Assembly: GCF_000003815.2 (NCBI RefSeq)
Contig: NW_023365783.1
Span: 1 to 27,245 of the forward strand
Source of the DNA: Branchiostoma floridae
Taxonomy: Eukaryota; Chordata; Leptocardii; Amphioxiformes; Branchiostomatidae
Reading direction: 5' to 3'
DNA: 27,245 nt
Shown: positions 1-12,484 of the stretch, one piece after another
Layout: the number at the start of each line of letters is the position of its first letter
How positions within the stretch are numbered: the stretch's first letter is position 1
The notes under the pieces: model-generated
The model's input: the letters and a program-made list of their open reading frames with translations, nothing else
What the model was told of the DNA's origin: nothing
Database searches by the model: none
Program-made: the position numbers and the translations under genes

Positions 1-949
1 ATATCAATTAATTACACTGATATAGTTAACGACATTGTATTCCGAAGTGTGCTTAATAACTCTCGGCAGACTCTTTTTTTTTTCGGAAAAAAAAAAGATA
101 CTGCTTCTTTTTCAGCAAAACTTGGTTAGAACTTTCCCCTATGTAGTACCATGTTCTGTATTGTTCACACGTATGCCAGATAATGGTCTTGTCATCAACT
201 AGAAGATGCCAAGCGCATCAAAACGCAATTAAGAAGTAAACAGGTGATCCCATTCCGCATTTGGCGGCGGTCCCCCGTGGAGTATAGCCTGGCGCCATTT
301 TGTTCCTAGCTGCTGTGCTCGCACCATGATTGAGTCGGGTTCCATCTATAACACAGCGTGCGCCGGCCTCAGGGCACACATCACAGCTAGGGCTGCCTAT
401 AGGAAAGGATCTTAAAATGCACTTAAAGAAGACTTCTTAAAACTGCTAACCGGAATTTCAAACTTCACCAGAACCAATCAAATTTCACCAGAAAGTCACA
501 ACGGCCCACCCCATGGCCATTAAAAGAAAGGTTATTTTTTTAGCTCAAACTACCAGAAAAACTCGCTCTATGAAAGGCCCACCTTTGACCTGAATTTTTT
601 CCTGTACTGTCCATCTACAGGACCCATATCCGTCCTTAACGTCAACTACACTGTTGAACTGAACACAGTTTGACCAAAATGGGAAGGCTTAGACCCTACC
701 TGGTCCATCAAACCCAAAATCCTTCTAGATAGGGCAAATATTTTCAAAGAAAGGGAATTTAAACTGAGTCCTCTATTGCGTAACTCATCTGCGCCGTCTG
801 CCCTCTAGGCGTCTAATTCACCCCTCCAACTGTGAACTAAACTACGTGATGTTATTTTATACAGGAGCGGCGCCTCAAGGAGTAGAACGCACGGCGCGTT
901 GATTGAGACCTTCACTATAGTAAAGGCAGTTGTATCTGTAGCACAACTA
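1..949. other. Gene-free stretch, no recognised element
   Basis: Stop codons are frequent in all frames and I see no coding pattern. The only clear structure is a short A/T foldback at 74-96. A somewhat GC-richer patch lies at about 780-905, but I could not assign it to a gene or repeat family. Confidence 0.6.
74..96. repeat. Perfect T10/A10 hairpin
   Basis: Ten T residues (74-83), a CGG loop (84-86) and ten A residues (87-96) form a perfect 10-bp foldback. A chance or replication-slippage origin is possible. Nothing nearby suggests a terminator or a transposon end. Confidence 0.7.
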
Positions 950-977
950 CAACATATTCAACTACAGGCCTCCTTTT

Positions 978-1001
978 TACCTCCATGAAAAAATGGAGGT
1001 A
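978..1001. repeat. 9-bp hairpin at the left end of the modular repeat
   Basis: TACCTCCAT (978-986) pairs perfectly with ATGGAGGTA (993-1001) across a six-base A-rich loop. The right end of the element at 2029-2037 has one further ATGGAGGTA, so the left-arm sequence can pair either locally or with the far end. Confidence 0.75.
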
Positions 1002-1007
1002 TAGTTT

Positions 1008-1058
1008 TGAGTGTGTCTGTCTGTGTGTCTGTGTGTGTGTCTGTGTGTCTGTGTGTCC
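1008..1058. repeat. GT-rich microsatellite (GTGTGTCTG type)
   Basis: Alternating GT units are interrupted at intervals by CT, giving a GTGTGTCTG-like pattern. The tract lies just inside the left end of the modular repeat and is probably part of it. The minus-strand reading, which gives repeated His-Thr-Asp, is a by-product and not a gene. Confidence 0.8.
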
Positions 1059-2057
1059 GCATATTTGTCGTCAGCATAACTTGAGAACCTCTTGATGGAC
1101 TACGATGATATTTGGTATGTGGGTAGGGGTTGGGAAGACGAAGGTCAAGGTCAGTTTTGGGCCCCCTGGTGTATGACCTTGGTACTGCAGCGCAACTTCC
1201 GGTTTTGCTATCTCTGTGTTCTGAACATGCTATGGTCAAGATTTTTAAGTATTAGATAGCCCTTATGCTCAGGAAAAAATGACATAAGTTTGGGCCCCCT
1301 AGCGTCTAGTTTTGGGATAGCAGGGGCATTTTTGTCAAAAACTTCTAACTCAAGAAGGGAACAACGGATTTTCATGATTTTTGGTATGTAGGTACATTAG
1401 ACAATGTTGTACAAGATAAAATAGTAATTATGCAATATAGGAGTACATTTGCATAATTAATGAGAATATTCTATCATAGCTGTTTTTCAATGTATCTCTT
1501 GTCCCGTACGTGATATGGTCGTGACATTTAAGTGGTAGATAGCTTTCAGTGTCATGACAAAGTGGGGCAAGTTTCAGTCATTCTAACATTCAATTGTGGA
1601 ACTGCAGGGGCGTTTTTGTCAAGACATTCCAAAGAGGATAACTGCAGAAAGGATTGACGGATTGCCTACATTTTAGGTATGCAGGTAGCTTAGGCAAAGA
1701 TGTTTATAATGATATGCATGTTATGCAAACGAGGAGTTAATTTGCATAATTAATGAGGAAATTGTATAATTCCATTGTTTTCAATAACTGGACTTCAATA
1801 AATGTAACACATGTTAATATGATAGGTGGAATATAAGCAGATACCAAATATGATAATGAGGAACTTATTTGCATAATTTATGTAAAAATTGGAAAACAAC
1901 TTTATGATTAATAATGGGAATTTTATAATTGTGACATGTGTACGTTTGTCAATGATGAACAACACCATGCATAAATTATGTTAATGTCTTAGTCAATTGC
2001 ATGAAATTTACAAAAGCTCTAAATTTTCATGGAGGTATGAGGTCGCCGAACTCTAGT

Positions 2058-4858
2058 TCCTGCTGAGTTCATATGTATTTACGGGATGCACATAATGTTT
2101 TCCAGTATTTGTACGGGTTTCGGGCTTTTCTTACCTAAATGTAAGGGATTGAAATATCAGATGGCAAGGTTTAACTCTATTTACTATTGCGAATAATCAA
2201 ATTTTGTGTGGTGTCATATACACATGCTTAGTCTATTTTCTTAAAATCTACAAATCTTTCCCAAGCTTTTCTCACCTTACCGACCAACAAAAAGGCTTCC
2301 GCAGGGAGACCATTCTTTTTAAATAAAAGTATTTGTATATGTATCATTTATCACATATGCAACATTTAACATCATGTCTTGTTTCATGTGTATCTTCTGA
2401 ATTAGAGAAAAATGTATTGGCATTTTGAACTTTTGAGCCTTTTAAAGAAATTAAAGAACGTACAGAATCATTTGATAGAAACCTTAATAAGAGTCTACTT
2501 TGTACAAAAATGGCTTTTTCTTTTGTTCAATGTCCTTTTATTTAGCTAAGAAGCTATCACTTTTGCAAGAACTGCCTAAATGTGTGAAAACCTTTCTTAT
2601 CACATCATACAAACAGCAGTATCTTACAGTTAACCCAGGCATATATTGCACATACCAAACGCTTTGCAACTGCCTAGAAACCCATATTATTATTAGCTAT
2701 GAATTGTTTGTTTTTATATTATTATTTTATTTGTCCCTGTCAGTTTTTTTTGAGAGGTGATGTTGATATTAGCATACTGCTAGAGTACATTACCTCTCTG
2801 TCCTGTAAAAAGCTGTATTGTACTTTGTTGATGAAACAGTTCCAAATCAGATGAAGCAGTAGTATCAGCTCACGTGTTATCGCTCCCTGAACTGACCTTG
2901 GCCATAACCGTTGGTGAGCTACAAAAATCAATCCCCAGCCCGAGTCCCCGGGTCTTCTCCGTTACAAGTTGCTACTTCATGCTTGCTTTGGGTATCGACC
3001 CGCGAAGTCGGCGCTATCGACGCAAGTCAAATCCAATCGCAGACAGAAACGCGTGGCGGACCTCGTGTCACCATGTCAGCTATCATACATACCGTCTGTC
3101 TTTCAATATTATCTACATCGTTTGATTTTGACTTTTGTCCAAGATGGGTTTTCTTTTAAGTTTTTTATTACAAAAGCGATTTGACTGTTTTTGTGAAGAT
3201 CTACATTAGGCCATGAGTATATGCATGACATCCTCAAAAATGAGGAAAAAAACACATTTGTAAAAAAAAAAGTTGCATTCATTATGAAATGTAAGTGGTT
3301 ACGAAGGTTGAATGCCTAAACGCACATAGTATGGTACACAAAACAACAAGTCATTCATTTTATACCTGACAGTTAAGTCAAGAACATTTTGGGGGAAAGG
3401 AAAGAAAACGTGATACCCGCATGTCATCTATAAAATCGAATCAACGTGGCCTTATATTGAATAATAAAGTGACGATGATAAATGAATAATTCCCTTTCGT
3501 GTGGTGAACAGTTATGATTCTATTATTAACATGACATCTCCAAAAACTATGAATTAACGCCACATGTGTCTGTGCCTCCATGCAATCCAATTAATGAAAG
3601 CAGACATGTGTCCCCGAAATAAAAGATCCCAACCTATCCAATTTCTATTGCCATTCACCATGACCTCTGCATTTCACCCTTCATGGTACAGGTCCGTTCG
3701 ATTCTTTTATTGGGTTCCGGCCTTCGTAGCAACAGATAATGACCTCTAACCCTGCTGTAATGAGTACGCGTGCCGTACGTGCGGAAGGTACAACCCGGGG
3801 ACGTGCGACGTGTGCTTTAGACAGAGCCTTAAGATAACAACAACGAGTTAATGTGTGGTAGCGTTTAAGGACATTCTCCAGCTGCCCCTGTGCGACATAA
3901 CGAACGACCACCCCCAAAATAACTCCTAAACAGCAGATATTCTTGTTCTTTTCATGTTACACCAACTAAAAAAACTAACAACGCAAACTTAATTCTCTTT
4001 GTCATTTACTGCTGTGAATTAATGGACGTGAAGTCTACTTAGGGAGGAGAAATTTTAGAAATATCTAAGGAAAAAAACACCGTATAAAGTAAGTGTTATC
4101 TAAAAAATACGGCAAAGGCCAACACAGTGCTACTAGTGCATGGCTTCCGTCTGATATCACTAACTAAGCATGTCAAACCGAGTCGGCACGGCTGCAACTT
4201 AGCATTTTGAATTCAGCATTTTGAATGTTTCACTTCCTCTGAGAATTAATGTGAAGCATCATAGCCACAAAGCGTACATTATTTAGACAGGTTTTCAGTA
4301 AACATATGAACTATAACAGAATTATTATTGCATGATTAAGTCTTGATGCTTCGTAATTACCATGCTTTAAAGATTCTAATGTATCAAATCTTTACGTATG
4401 ACGTTTGTAGTATTTTTGTCAGGAAACTTTACAGCTAGATCATCCCCTTTCTAAGCACTTGGACTTTGCATGACATAATTTCCGGAGACCCCATTGAGAA
4501 AATTGCTCTCCCCCTCTTGACCTAAATAATTATCTTTTCTTTATCCGCTCGGAGCAGCTGATACAAGGCAGATATTTGAACCGTTCTTTGAGTGACAGCT
4601 GGGATCACAGCATGAAAGGAAATTGTCCCTTGTTTGTAGGTTTTTCATCTGCTTCTTGCTGCTTGCAATCTACAGGAAAATTGCATGAAGCCTTTGATGC
4701 CCAGCCCCGCAAGCATGAAAAGAATTAGCAATCTGGTGAAGGCGAAATGAACAAAGATATGTAGAACGCCATGAAACAGAAAGAAAATGTAATGTACACA
4801 GATTCGTCATTCGTTATGTTTCGGATTCTTCGAATTCTCCTGTCTAATTTTTCAACAG
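2058..4858. other. Gene-free stretch
   Basis: No convincing gene is visible. At 2290-2330 a short piece with AATAAA (about 2322) resembles the 3' tail of a retroposon, but this is weak. At 2940-3075 GC content rises locally and three overlapping frames are open, without a recognisable protein. Confidence 0.5.
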
Positions 4859-4985
4859 ATTAGCAGGCATTTGTCGGTGGGTTCGGCAACCTGTTTGCCT
4901 GACCTGCACATGGCTTTTTATGGTGAAAGAGGGGTGTGCAAGCCGATTTGAGCTTTCCTGAATAAATAAAGGTTCAAACAAACAA
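4859..4985 (+). other. Retroposon-like 3' tail or small terminal exon with polyadenylation signal
   Basis: A pyrimidine-rich tract ending in CAG (4856-4858) is followed by a 30-codon open frame that stops with TGA at 4949-4951. AATAAATAAA lies ten bases further on (4961-4970), followed by an A-rich CAAACAAACAAA stretch. This fits either the last exon of a gene or the 3' end of a decayed LINE or SINE. The A-rich tail right after the signal favours a retroposed copy. The peptide is not recognisable. Confidence 0.35.
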
Positions 4986-7900
4986 AAAAGGCAATTTCTT
5001 CTCCACACTCTCGTCTACTGGCGCACTAAGTCTCACATTTACATAATGTAAATAAAAAAACTAATTTTCAAAATCAACTGAAGATTTGTGTTATGAAGAT
5101 AACAAGTCAAGATTGCTTTTATCACTTGAGAACTAAGCCTACGGGAAACGTGATGTAAAAAGGTTATCAGAACTTTTTTATCTTCACAGACAATTCTAAC
5201 TAATGTATTTTCTAACCATTTCCAATTATATACCAATTAGGGTCTTGTTACTGCAACTTATCAAGTCATTGCCTACTAATTTTGGCGTCAATAACTTGAA
5301 ATTGAAATCAAATGGAGCTTATAAAATAAGGTCCTTATCTTTTTAGTAAAAGCATATTTCGACAAGAATTTTCAATAACATCTACGTATCGAGCGCGTTT
5401 TACTATAGTTATGACATTTTATCTTCGTATTCTCTCTTCTCTTCGAGTTTCGTAAGTGTCTATCATTTCCAAGTCTCCTCCTGTCTTGAAAAGCTACTGT
5501 TGCGTACGGCGCTTGACTCTCAAAGGAAACGTTATAGATTAAGTCGACTGTCTTTAATATAAGGTGAACTGACGCTGAAAGTAGAAGAATTACCGGCAGC
5601 AGTGTGGCGCCCCAGGCACTGAGGCATCAAAACAGCCGACAGGACTTACACAATACATTTGGGAAACATATTCCAATGTTCTTGTATAGCCCTGGGAAGG
5701 AGGAGACATTTGTATAACTTGCCTCTGAGCTTACACTATTGAAACTAAAAGCCAATGATTCATCTTTTATGGAGTAAAGGAAATAATTGTTTCTTGACAT
5801 GTCTATCAAAACTGAGTGTGCAATAGATAGCACCAAAATTCAGGTACAAATTTGGCCCCTTTATAAAACAATAGAAGAATCTATATAAATAATTTATTGT
5901 TAGATTCCGTCTATCTAATGATTATAAAGCAAACTCATCTCGTGCAACGTGTAAATGTCTCTTTAAGATATCATTAGGAAACGTTATCTAAACGGAACAA
6001 TTACGCAGCAATAAGTGTCGAATATTGAACATTTTGCAACAACCAGTGTTCTATGATAACGCTTAGCTCAAGAGCAGGATGAAGCTTGAACAGACATGTA
6101 GCAATATTTCTGTTGTCACTTACCTATCCTTATGGTGTCCGGAAGGCCCAAACATATTGTAAGGCAAACGTGGAGAAAAAGTACTGTCTCGAGAAGCTTC
6201 ATATTGGTAGTGATAGGATCTTTCAGGAACTTCGGTGCTGGACGACCTCCCCTGTATACCATGTAGACAGCGGTGTTGTTACCTCGTGGTGATGTTGTGC
6301 GACACTTGGAGACCTATCCGCGGCTTGTCCGCCATGTTGGCAATGACGACACAAAGGTCAAGACTAGGAGTTCTCCAGTTGAATCCTGGGGGGAAAGAAG
6401 AATGCGTAAGGTTTGAGAACTTGAGTTGCTGAAAGCGTGCTCCACTCGAGGCTCGGATATTGTTGATGTTATGTCCGTTCTTTTTGGCAACAGGAATGGC
6501 TTGGAATGTCGAATGTAAACAGGCTCCTAAGATAATGCAAAACCGTGACCATTTTTGACCTACCCCAAGATAAAGGTCTTCTGTTACGGCACGTTGTTTC
6601 ACCATGGAGGATAATGACTCAGACCCCGAATCACCATTTCAAGCGGGTCCCCAGTTTCTAAGTAACCCTGTGTTAAGCGGTTTGGCTTATAGGCTAAAAC
6701 GGCAATGTCCGCTCTCTGACCCCATGTAACACTCTTTGACACATGTCAATGCTTTTCGGTTTCAGGAATTGTACAATTTGTCAGACAGGAATTTAAGAAA
6801 AATCGTTTCTGCTACCAGGAAGGGGATAGAACAAAACATGGCGTGACTCATATTCGGAAGAAAACTATATTATTACATAGACTTTTTATATAGGTTTTAA
6901 AGTAATAACCATGGTGGTATTCCCTCTGCGATTCCAGCCCGGAAGACAAATTAAAGGGGGCGTTTCAGCACGGTCAAATCAGTCCGTGATTTCTAGGAAC
7001 ATATGGATTCGTGCCGCATGTATGATCTGAATCATTGATGCGTCATTCGGGCGGAAATAAATGGATATTCTTAAAACGCCCTCTGTTTATTTCTCTGTGA
7101 TTCCATTGTGTGCGGAATGATAACATGGCCCATAAGGCAACAGGAATGACATAGGTAATAAAGCTGTCTGTGCCAATTGGAAATATGCCATGCTGACAAT
7201 TTTTACCTTCAAAATGAAACAAAAGCATAATTTATTCCCATCTACAATAGCACAAGGCTCAACCTCAATGTACTGCAACAAAACATGGTTTCAAAAACCA
7301 CTGCAGTTAACAATCGAAGACCATTGGACTCGCCGTTATGAGGCAACGTTTTAGTCACTTTGAAAACAAAACAAGGAACGGATGGAAATGCCGCAACCAA
7401 CGGCTACATTGATCATATTAAAGCAGCGTTTTTACCACTTGTGATGAACCATAGTTTTTTCTTCGAATCAAAACACGTATTGCCATTTATCACACAGACT
7501 CAGCAGGGGTTTGGCTTTCTCTAGTGATAATATACTATAGTAATACCCAAAGGACCTAATTATAGTACTGGCATCATCCTGATGAAGAAATGGCGGCGCT
7601 CAGCGTGCGCGATTTCTGATCCAGCTGCGGTCTGCTATGATAACGGATGGCTCTACACATCAAAACAGAGCCAGGCGACGTCGTGGACACTAACCATCGC
7701 TTCCGTCTTACCGAGAGCCTATTTCACGCAACGAGGCGTCTGAGATCTTCCAAATGCAATTCCGTCCCTATGGTTAATCTCCGCCTATCTGTATGTATCA
7801 ACCACCCACTGTTTGATCGAATTAAGATACACATTCTCGCCAGGCAGAGGGATCTGTCTTTCTAGACGCAGATATCTTTCAATGAGGGGAACATTGTCGC

Positions 7901-8911
7901 TATGAATTTAATATCAAAAAGGGCGTCGATTGAAACTGGATCTACTTAATTGTCACTTGAAGTCATATGTGTCAGCAAATTTGATCATACAGATTTCAAT
8001 GTGGAAAAGGTGGAAAGGGAGATATTAGCAATTATCATATTGGCAACATTAAGTTTTTGTTGTTAAATTATTTAGACCATGTTGATTTAATTATATGGAT
8101 GGTATCTTCTTGGAACCCCCCAAACTGATACGAGCGTGCGAAGTAAAGAAAAAACAGTTTGGAAATAAGGAATTCCTTATGAAAAAAAGGGTTGACTGGA
8201 AGGTTGAACTAATATTATTTCTATATACAAAATGTATGGCATACCGAACAGTAGAATTTTCTTTGACTTTTATATCAGGTATTACATTCTACATTCTTCC
8301 GATAGTTTAATTTTTCTGTATATCTCTGCACATTTTACAGCTGCTTTGTACAATTTGCAGTGTGTTAATTTTAACCATTAATGCTGAAATAATTCTTTGT
8401 AATTCCGCACTGGTGTCGATATGTTTCTTAATCCGGTATCAAATAGTGGCAATTTCAATACAAATGAATCAGGCGCCATGCTGGTGTCCTTGATTTGCAT
8501 TTCAATGGACCTTAACTCGAAATTACGTACGTAGCGTTTTCTTTATAAACAGGTACCTTCTGGTGTGTTGTCTGTGCTATGTACCAAATTAATTTGAGAT
8601 TGACAGAGCTGCGCCCGTATCCATGTTGTCTTTACGACAACACGTAAAAACACCGCATCAACAAGCAAACAAACCAGTCTACAACCATCTCTTGTATTAA
8701 TCATGACCCTAACCTACCCAGCGAAGGCAGCTACATCCCTGTGACTTTGCTTACCAACCTCCACCTCATGACAACTGCGCTGTATACTTGCATGCCGAGC
8801 ACATCTTACCTCAAGCCCGGACCCAATACCCAGCGCTGTACATAACTCTGGAAGATCAACGTACTCCCACCGTGGCTAGCTCCCAGCCGATGAAAAATCA
8901 CCGCTTCTCAG
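4986..8911. other. Gene-free stretch
   Basis: Only short scattered frames are present, the longest about 108 codons on the minus strand near 6280-6605. None resembles a known protein or has supporting splice or start signals. A short GC-rich start-like context (AAATGGCGGCG at 7588-7598) opens a frame of only nine codons. Confidence 0.55.
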
Positions 8912-9021
8912 GTCACGTTTTCAGAGCATTTGTGCGGGAAGACAGACATCTATTTTATGCACTTGAACCGCTTGCCTGTTCGATCAATCGTGCCGTGTGC
9001 TTCGGAGTATTTCTGGTGGAG
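8912..9021 (+). CDS. Candidate internal exon, unrecognised product
   Basis: A pyrimidine-rich acceptor ending CTTCTCAG (8904-8911) and a near-consensus donor GTGGAG|GTGAGA (boundary 9021/9022) bracket 110 bases. Two frames are open across it. One, with the first codon at 8912, gives 36 residues including CGKTDIYFMHLNRLPVRS and ends with two bases of a codon. The same frame has a stop just upstream, at 8891-8893, so a protein would need splicing here. I do not recognise the peptide, and two open frames over 110 bases are unsurprising by chance. Confidence is therefore low. Confidence 0.15.
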
Positions 9022-11015
9022 GTGAGATTCTTAGTATTTCTGTAACCGGTGGACCGGAAATGTTTTTAGTATCATCTGTAAGGAAGATAGTTAGACATCA
9101 GGTCGTATCGCGGTGGTTCGTCAATTTCTATTATATTTCTAATATTATTAAGGAGTACTTAAATAAGTAATAAAGTAAAGTAAGCCAGATGTTGTAGCTT
9201 CCGTATCTGTCAACGTCTTTAAGTCAAAGCTAGACAGTCACTAGAAGGGGATGGAGTACACGCCTAATCCAACATAAACTCTCACTGTAGACTCTCTTTA
9301 TAAGCTTTTTTTTAGAAGCTGATCTTATAGGCAAAATTACTACCTCTTATCCGATGACATTGAAAATTTTGGTTTATGATAACTACGCAGATCATTGAAA
9401 ATGATTTTAAAAGTATTTGCTTTAGAATTCTAAATCAATGTTTTCAATAGTTTTCAAGATTGAATCTTTTTTGTTAGTCGAATCCCCCAGAAATAGAAAG
9501 ATCCTAGAAGCCTTGAAGCACGTACCGCCAGGCTTAATACAACGGCACGGGAGCTGGAGGAAGACATCCCAACATACATGTGCACATCGTGTCGTGTTTG
9601 GAGTTTTGCCAGACTTTTCTATTCTAGAACTTCTTACGTTCGTAATAAATCACAATATTCCATTCTGTAAGACTCAGACCTGATGATACAGTGTAATATG
9701 CTTTAGTATTTCAATAATTTGTAACCGGGCGATAAAGACAAATGTGCTAGCATTACGTGCCAACACTTCGAAAAAGGAAACTGAGTCGGTTCTTCTTATT
9801 GAAAAACATTGATTATCGAAGAAGTGGAAATATATTTCCTTTGCACGTTGACAATGTACAGTTTAACAACCATGAATCATAGAAATCATAGAACGAAACA
9901 TAAAGCCCTCTTCCTTTGTCTGTAACATTTTGTATCACAACGTTTTGTTGGTCGACTGTTTTGTGATCCCGAAAATGGACTTCAGAATTCAGAGGCAATA
10001 TATTGTTAGTAAAACCATATGACACCTGCTTGTCACAACGATCAGACCTTGTACGTAGCGGATGTGTCATATGATCGCAAAATTTGTTTTCTTTGCTTGC
10101 TTCCTTACTTGCTTGCTTAAGTCGAGTCAATCAAGTCTCGAGTTGATATGGCTACCCATGTGGCCCTGTCGCTTATTGTTCAGTGTCAGCCTCAAAGCCG
10201 GTGTCTTTCTTGTACGCCACTGTATGTTGCTGGTGTTCTGCAACGCCCGGTGTGCCGAAAGTGCGAAAAGGAGCGGTAGACCCCTTCCGGCCTCCTCTTA
10301 CCAAGTCTGGGCATCCAGAGTACTAGGTCAGCAACAGCTTCCTTGTTCCTGAGGCAGCGCCTCGCATGCATGTCCAGAAATGGGTGAAATGTACGAAGTT
10401 AGGATCAGCCTACGTCACACAACTTCTAGCTTCTGACAACTTCCGACAACCATGCCTCGTGAACGATTGCCCTTTTGTTCAAATTTTATCGGACTGTCTT
10501 GGAATGTCAACATGCAAAATCCTATGTGTTGAAACCACTGGACATTGAAAGTTGTTCTAAAAGTCTAGTATAACATCAATCCAGCTTCTGTTCCAGCTTG
10601 GTAGTGACAGAACATGACTCGCAGTCGTACAGATCTAGATTCGTACCAAAAAAATGTCATCTAAGATAAACATTCACAATCGTGCGACATTATACAGCGA
10701 ATGTGACCGTACTGCATCGCATTTTAGGTCAAAACTTGCTTCCACGGACCAGTTTTTACCATGACTCTAGCGATAGTTCTCAAGCATATCTGCACCCTTT
10801 GTCGTTGATTACCTATGGTCAGTAAGATCTTGAAGATTTATTCACAACTCTAGCCCCAATTTTAGCTGCTCACTCCTTGGATCTGGCGGCGATCGATGGC
10901 AATTTTACGGACCCATTACACTTTTTTCGCCCTGAGGTAATTCAAGAGAGGCCGAAGACGGCCAGAAGTGGAAAGTGAACAGCTTTACTGCCCCTACGGC
11001 CACCGGCTACGGGAC
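9022..11015. other. Gene-free stretch
   Basis: No gene or repeat family is recognised. A moderately GC-rich segment at about 10150-10370 carries an open frame of about 96 codons without family resemblance. It is probably a chance frame. Confidence 0.5.
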
Positions 11016-11217
11016 TGAGTGAGTGTGAGTGAGTGAGTGAGTGAGTGAGTGAGTGAGTGAGTGAGTGAGTGAGTGAGTGAGTGAGTGAGAGTGAGTGAGT
11101 GAGTGAGTGAGTGAGTGAGTGAGTGAGTCAGTCAGTCAGTCAGGCAGTCAGTCAGTCAGTCAGTCAGTCAGTCAGTCAGTCAGTCAGTCAGTCAGTCAGT
11201 CAGTCAGTCAGTCAGTG
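11016..11217. repeat. Compound tetranucleotide array, TGAG then TCAG
   Basis: About 110 bases of TGAG repeats (11016-11128) pass directly into about 90 bases of TCAG repeats (to 11217). The first block has small interruptions at about 11023 and 11088. The second has one substitution (CAGGCAGT near 11142). Every unit changes at the same position (G to C) after the boundary, which is typical of a point mutation later spread by slippage. No function is implied. Confidence 0.95.
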
Positions 11218-12484
11218 ACCACCCCGGTGAGGTGTCGTACAGGTACAGAAATAGGAAAAGGGTTCATGCCATCCAGCAGGGTCACACATTGAAGTAAATT
11301 CTATACAAATTATTTTCCCAGAAGTCTTCTATTTCCTACACTTCATTGCATGGTTTAAGGTGCCCCAGTATTGGGTGATTCGCTCCTTCGTAATAGATAG
11401 TGACCCGGCTGTCGACTGTATATCCGTATCAAATCGAGTAAAAATGGAGTTTTCAGTGCCAAAAATTCACCTAGCTTCTATCTATCGGAGAATTCTGTGT
11501 CAGAACTTTCACTAATCAGAGATTTTCACGCCAAAACACGTGTGTGCATGATTAGTTGAATCTCACTTACAGGACTTTATGACAATAAGATAATTTTATT
11601 TCTATTCAACCTCGCCTCCACCAATCAGAGGAATTGTCTAGAGAACGTCATGGACTCAATAAGACAGATTCCATAAAATCTACGTAACCTTGAACTCGAT
11701 AAAGTGTCTCTCTGATATTTACAACGCTGCAATGTCGTCCTTTTTTGCCTTCTCAAAAGTTAACCCCCCATCTCGTACTACAGTTTATCATGCTTAGGAT
11801 CACATTTAATATATTCCTGACAGACATACAATGTTACGTTCCCTATCTAACTGAACCTGAACAAAATCTTTTCTGTGCCTTCGACAAGAGCAGCTAAGCT
11901 TGATAGGTCAGTCAAAGGTCAATTAGCGATTTTATTAGTTCATCATCGGATAGTTTGGAAGGCTTTATTCATATCACTCTGTACGTAGTTTGTTAAGCTT
12001 ACAGACATAACGTTAAAATCCAAATACTATATTTGGACCTTGTCCCCCCCAACGACCTGGAGGTCAAGGGACTAGGTAGGTAGGTAGGTAGGTAATGACG
12101 ATCAGCGAGGTAAATTGATTTTTCTCAATACAGAAAATATCAACCAGGATTTGTACTCGACTCAACCTAGCTCTTGCTGCACGGATCTGACACTGGAAAA
12201 CAGAGCCCTGAGGTACTTCTGTCGTAGTGTGACCCAGAAGTTAGAGTGACCCGTCATCCTTCAGTCATTTCTCGCTTCCCCAGTAATCGACAATCAGTAA
12301 TGCGATGGAGCGTTGGTGGGCAGAAATGGAATGAGAATTGATTCAGTTTCGTACAGCGATTTGTCAAACTGATAGATAGATCTAAAAGGGTCTCAAAATA
12401 CACCCAAATCAACAGGGTGCAATCTCTTTAATGTGACACGGATACCTACGGTAAGTATAGGAAATCCAATTAACTTGTTATAAG
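11218..12484. other. Gene-free stretch with one short microsatellite
   Basis: No gene is recognised. The only repeat seen is the TAGG array at 12073-12094. Confidence 0.55.
12073..12094. repeat. TAGG microsatellite, five units
   Basis: Five perfect TAGG units are followed by a partial sixth. The flanks are unique sequence. Confidence 0.9.

Larger units (their letters stand above)
950..2057 (+). mobile_element. Modular interspersed repeat with inverted termini, probably a non-autonomous transposon
   Basis: The left end carries TACCTCCATGAAAA (978-991). The same 14 bases occur inverted at the right end, where the plus strand reads TTTTCATGGAGGTA (2024-2037). A loosely matching AACTA lies outside each copy. 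Inside are a GT-rich tract and AT-rich modules of similar build. Each module contains a variant of GGGC(A/G)TTTTTGTCAA (about 1325 and 1610) followed by ATTTGCATAATTAATGAG or a close variant (1447-1464, 1739-1757, 1867-1882). There is no long open frame, so it is not autonomous. I recall this sequence as an abundant lancelet repeat. Exact borders and any target duplication are not clear. Confidence 0.65.

Noticed and set aside
2871-2915. Possible 45-base minus-strand microexon with acceptor TTTTTGTAG and donor CAC|GTGAGC
   Set aside because: Too short to judge. One of the three frames has a stop, the others are meaningless, and such signal pairs recur often by chance.
6279-6605. 108-codon minus-strand open frame
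   Set aside because: No family resemblance or splice and start support. This length is expected by chance in a window of this size.
7590-7619. ATG in a GC-rich context (AAATGGCGGCG) as a gene start
   Set aside because: Only nine codons before TGA and no donor at the end.
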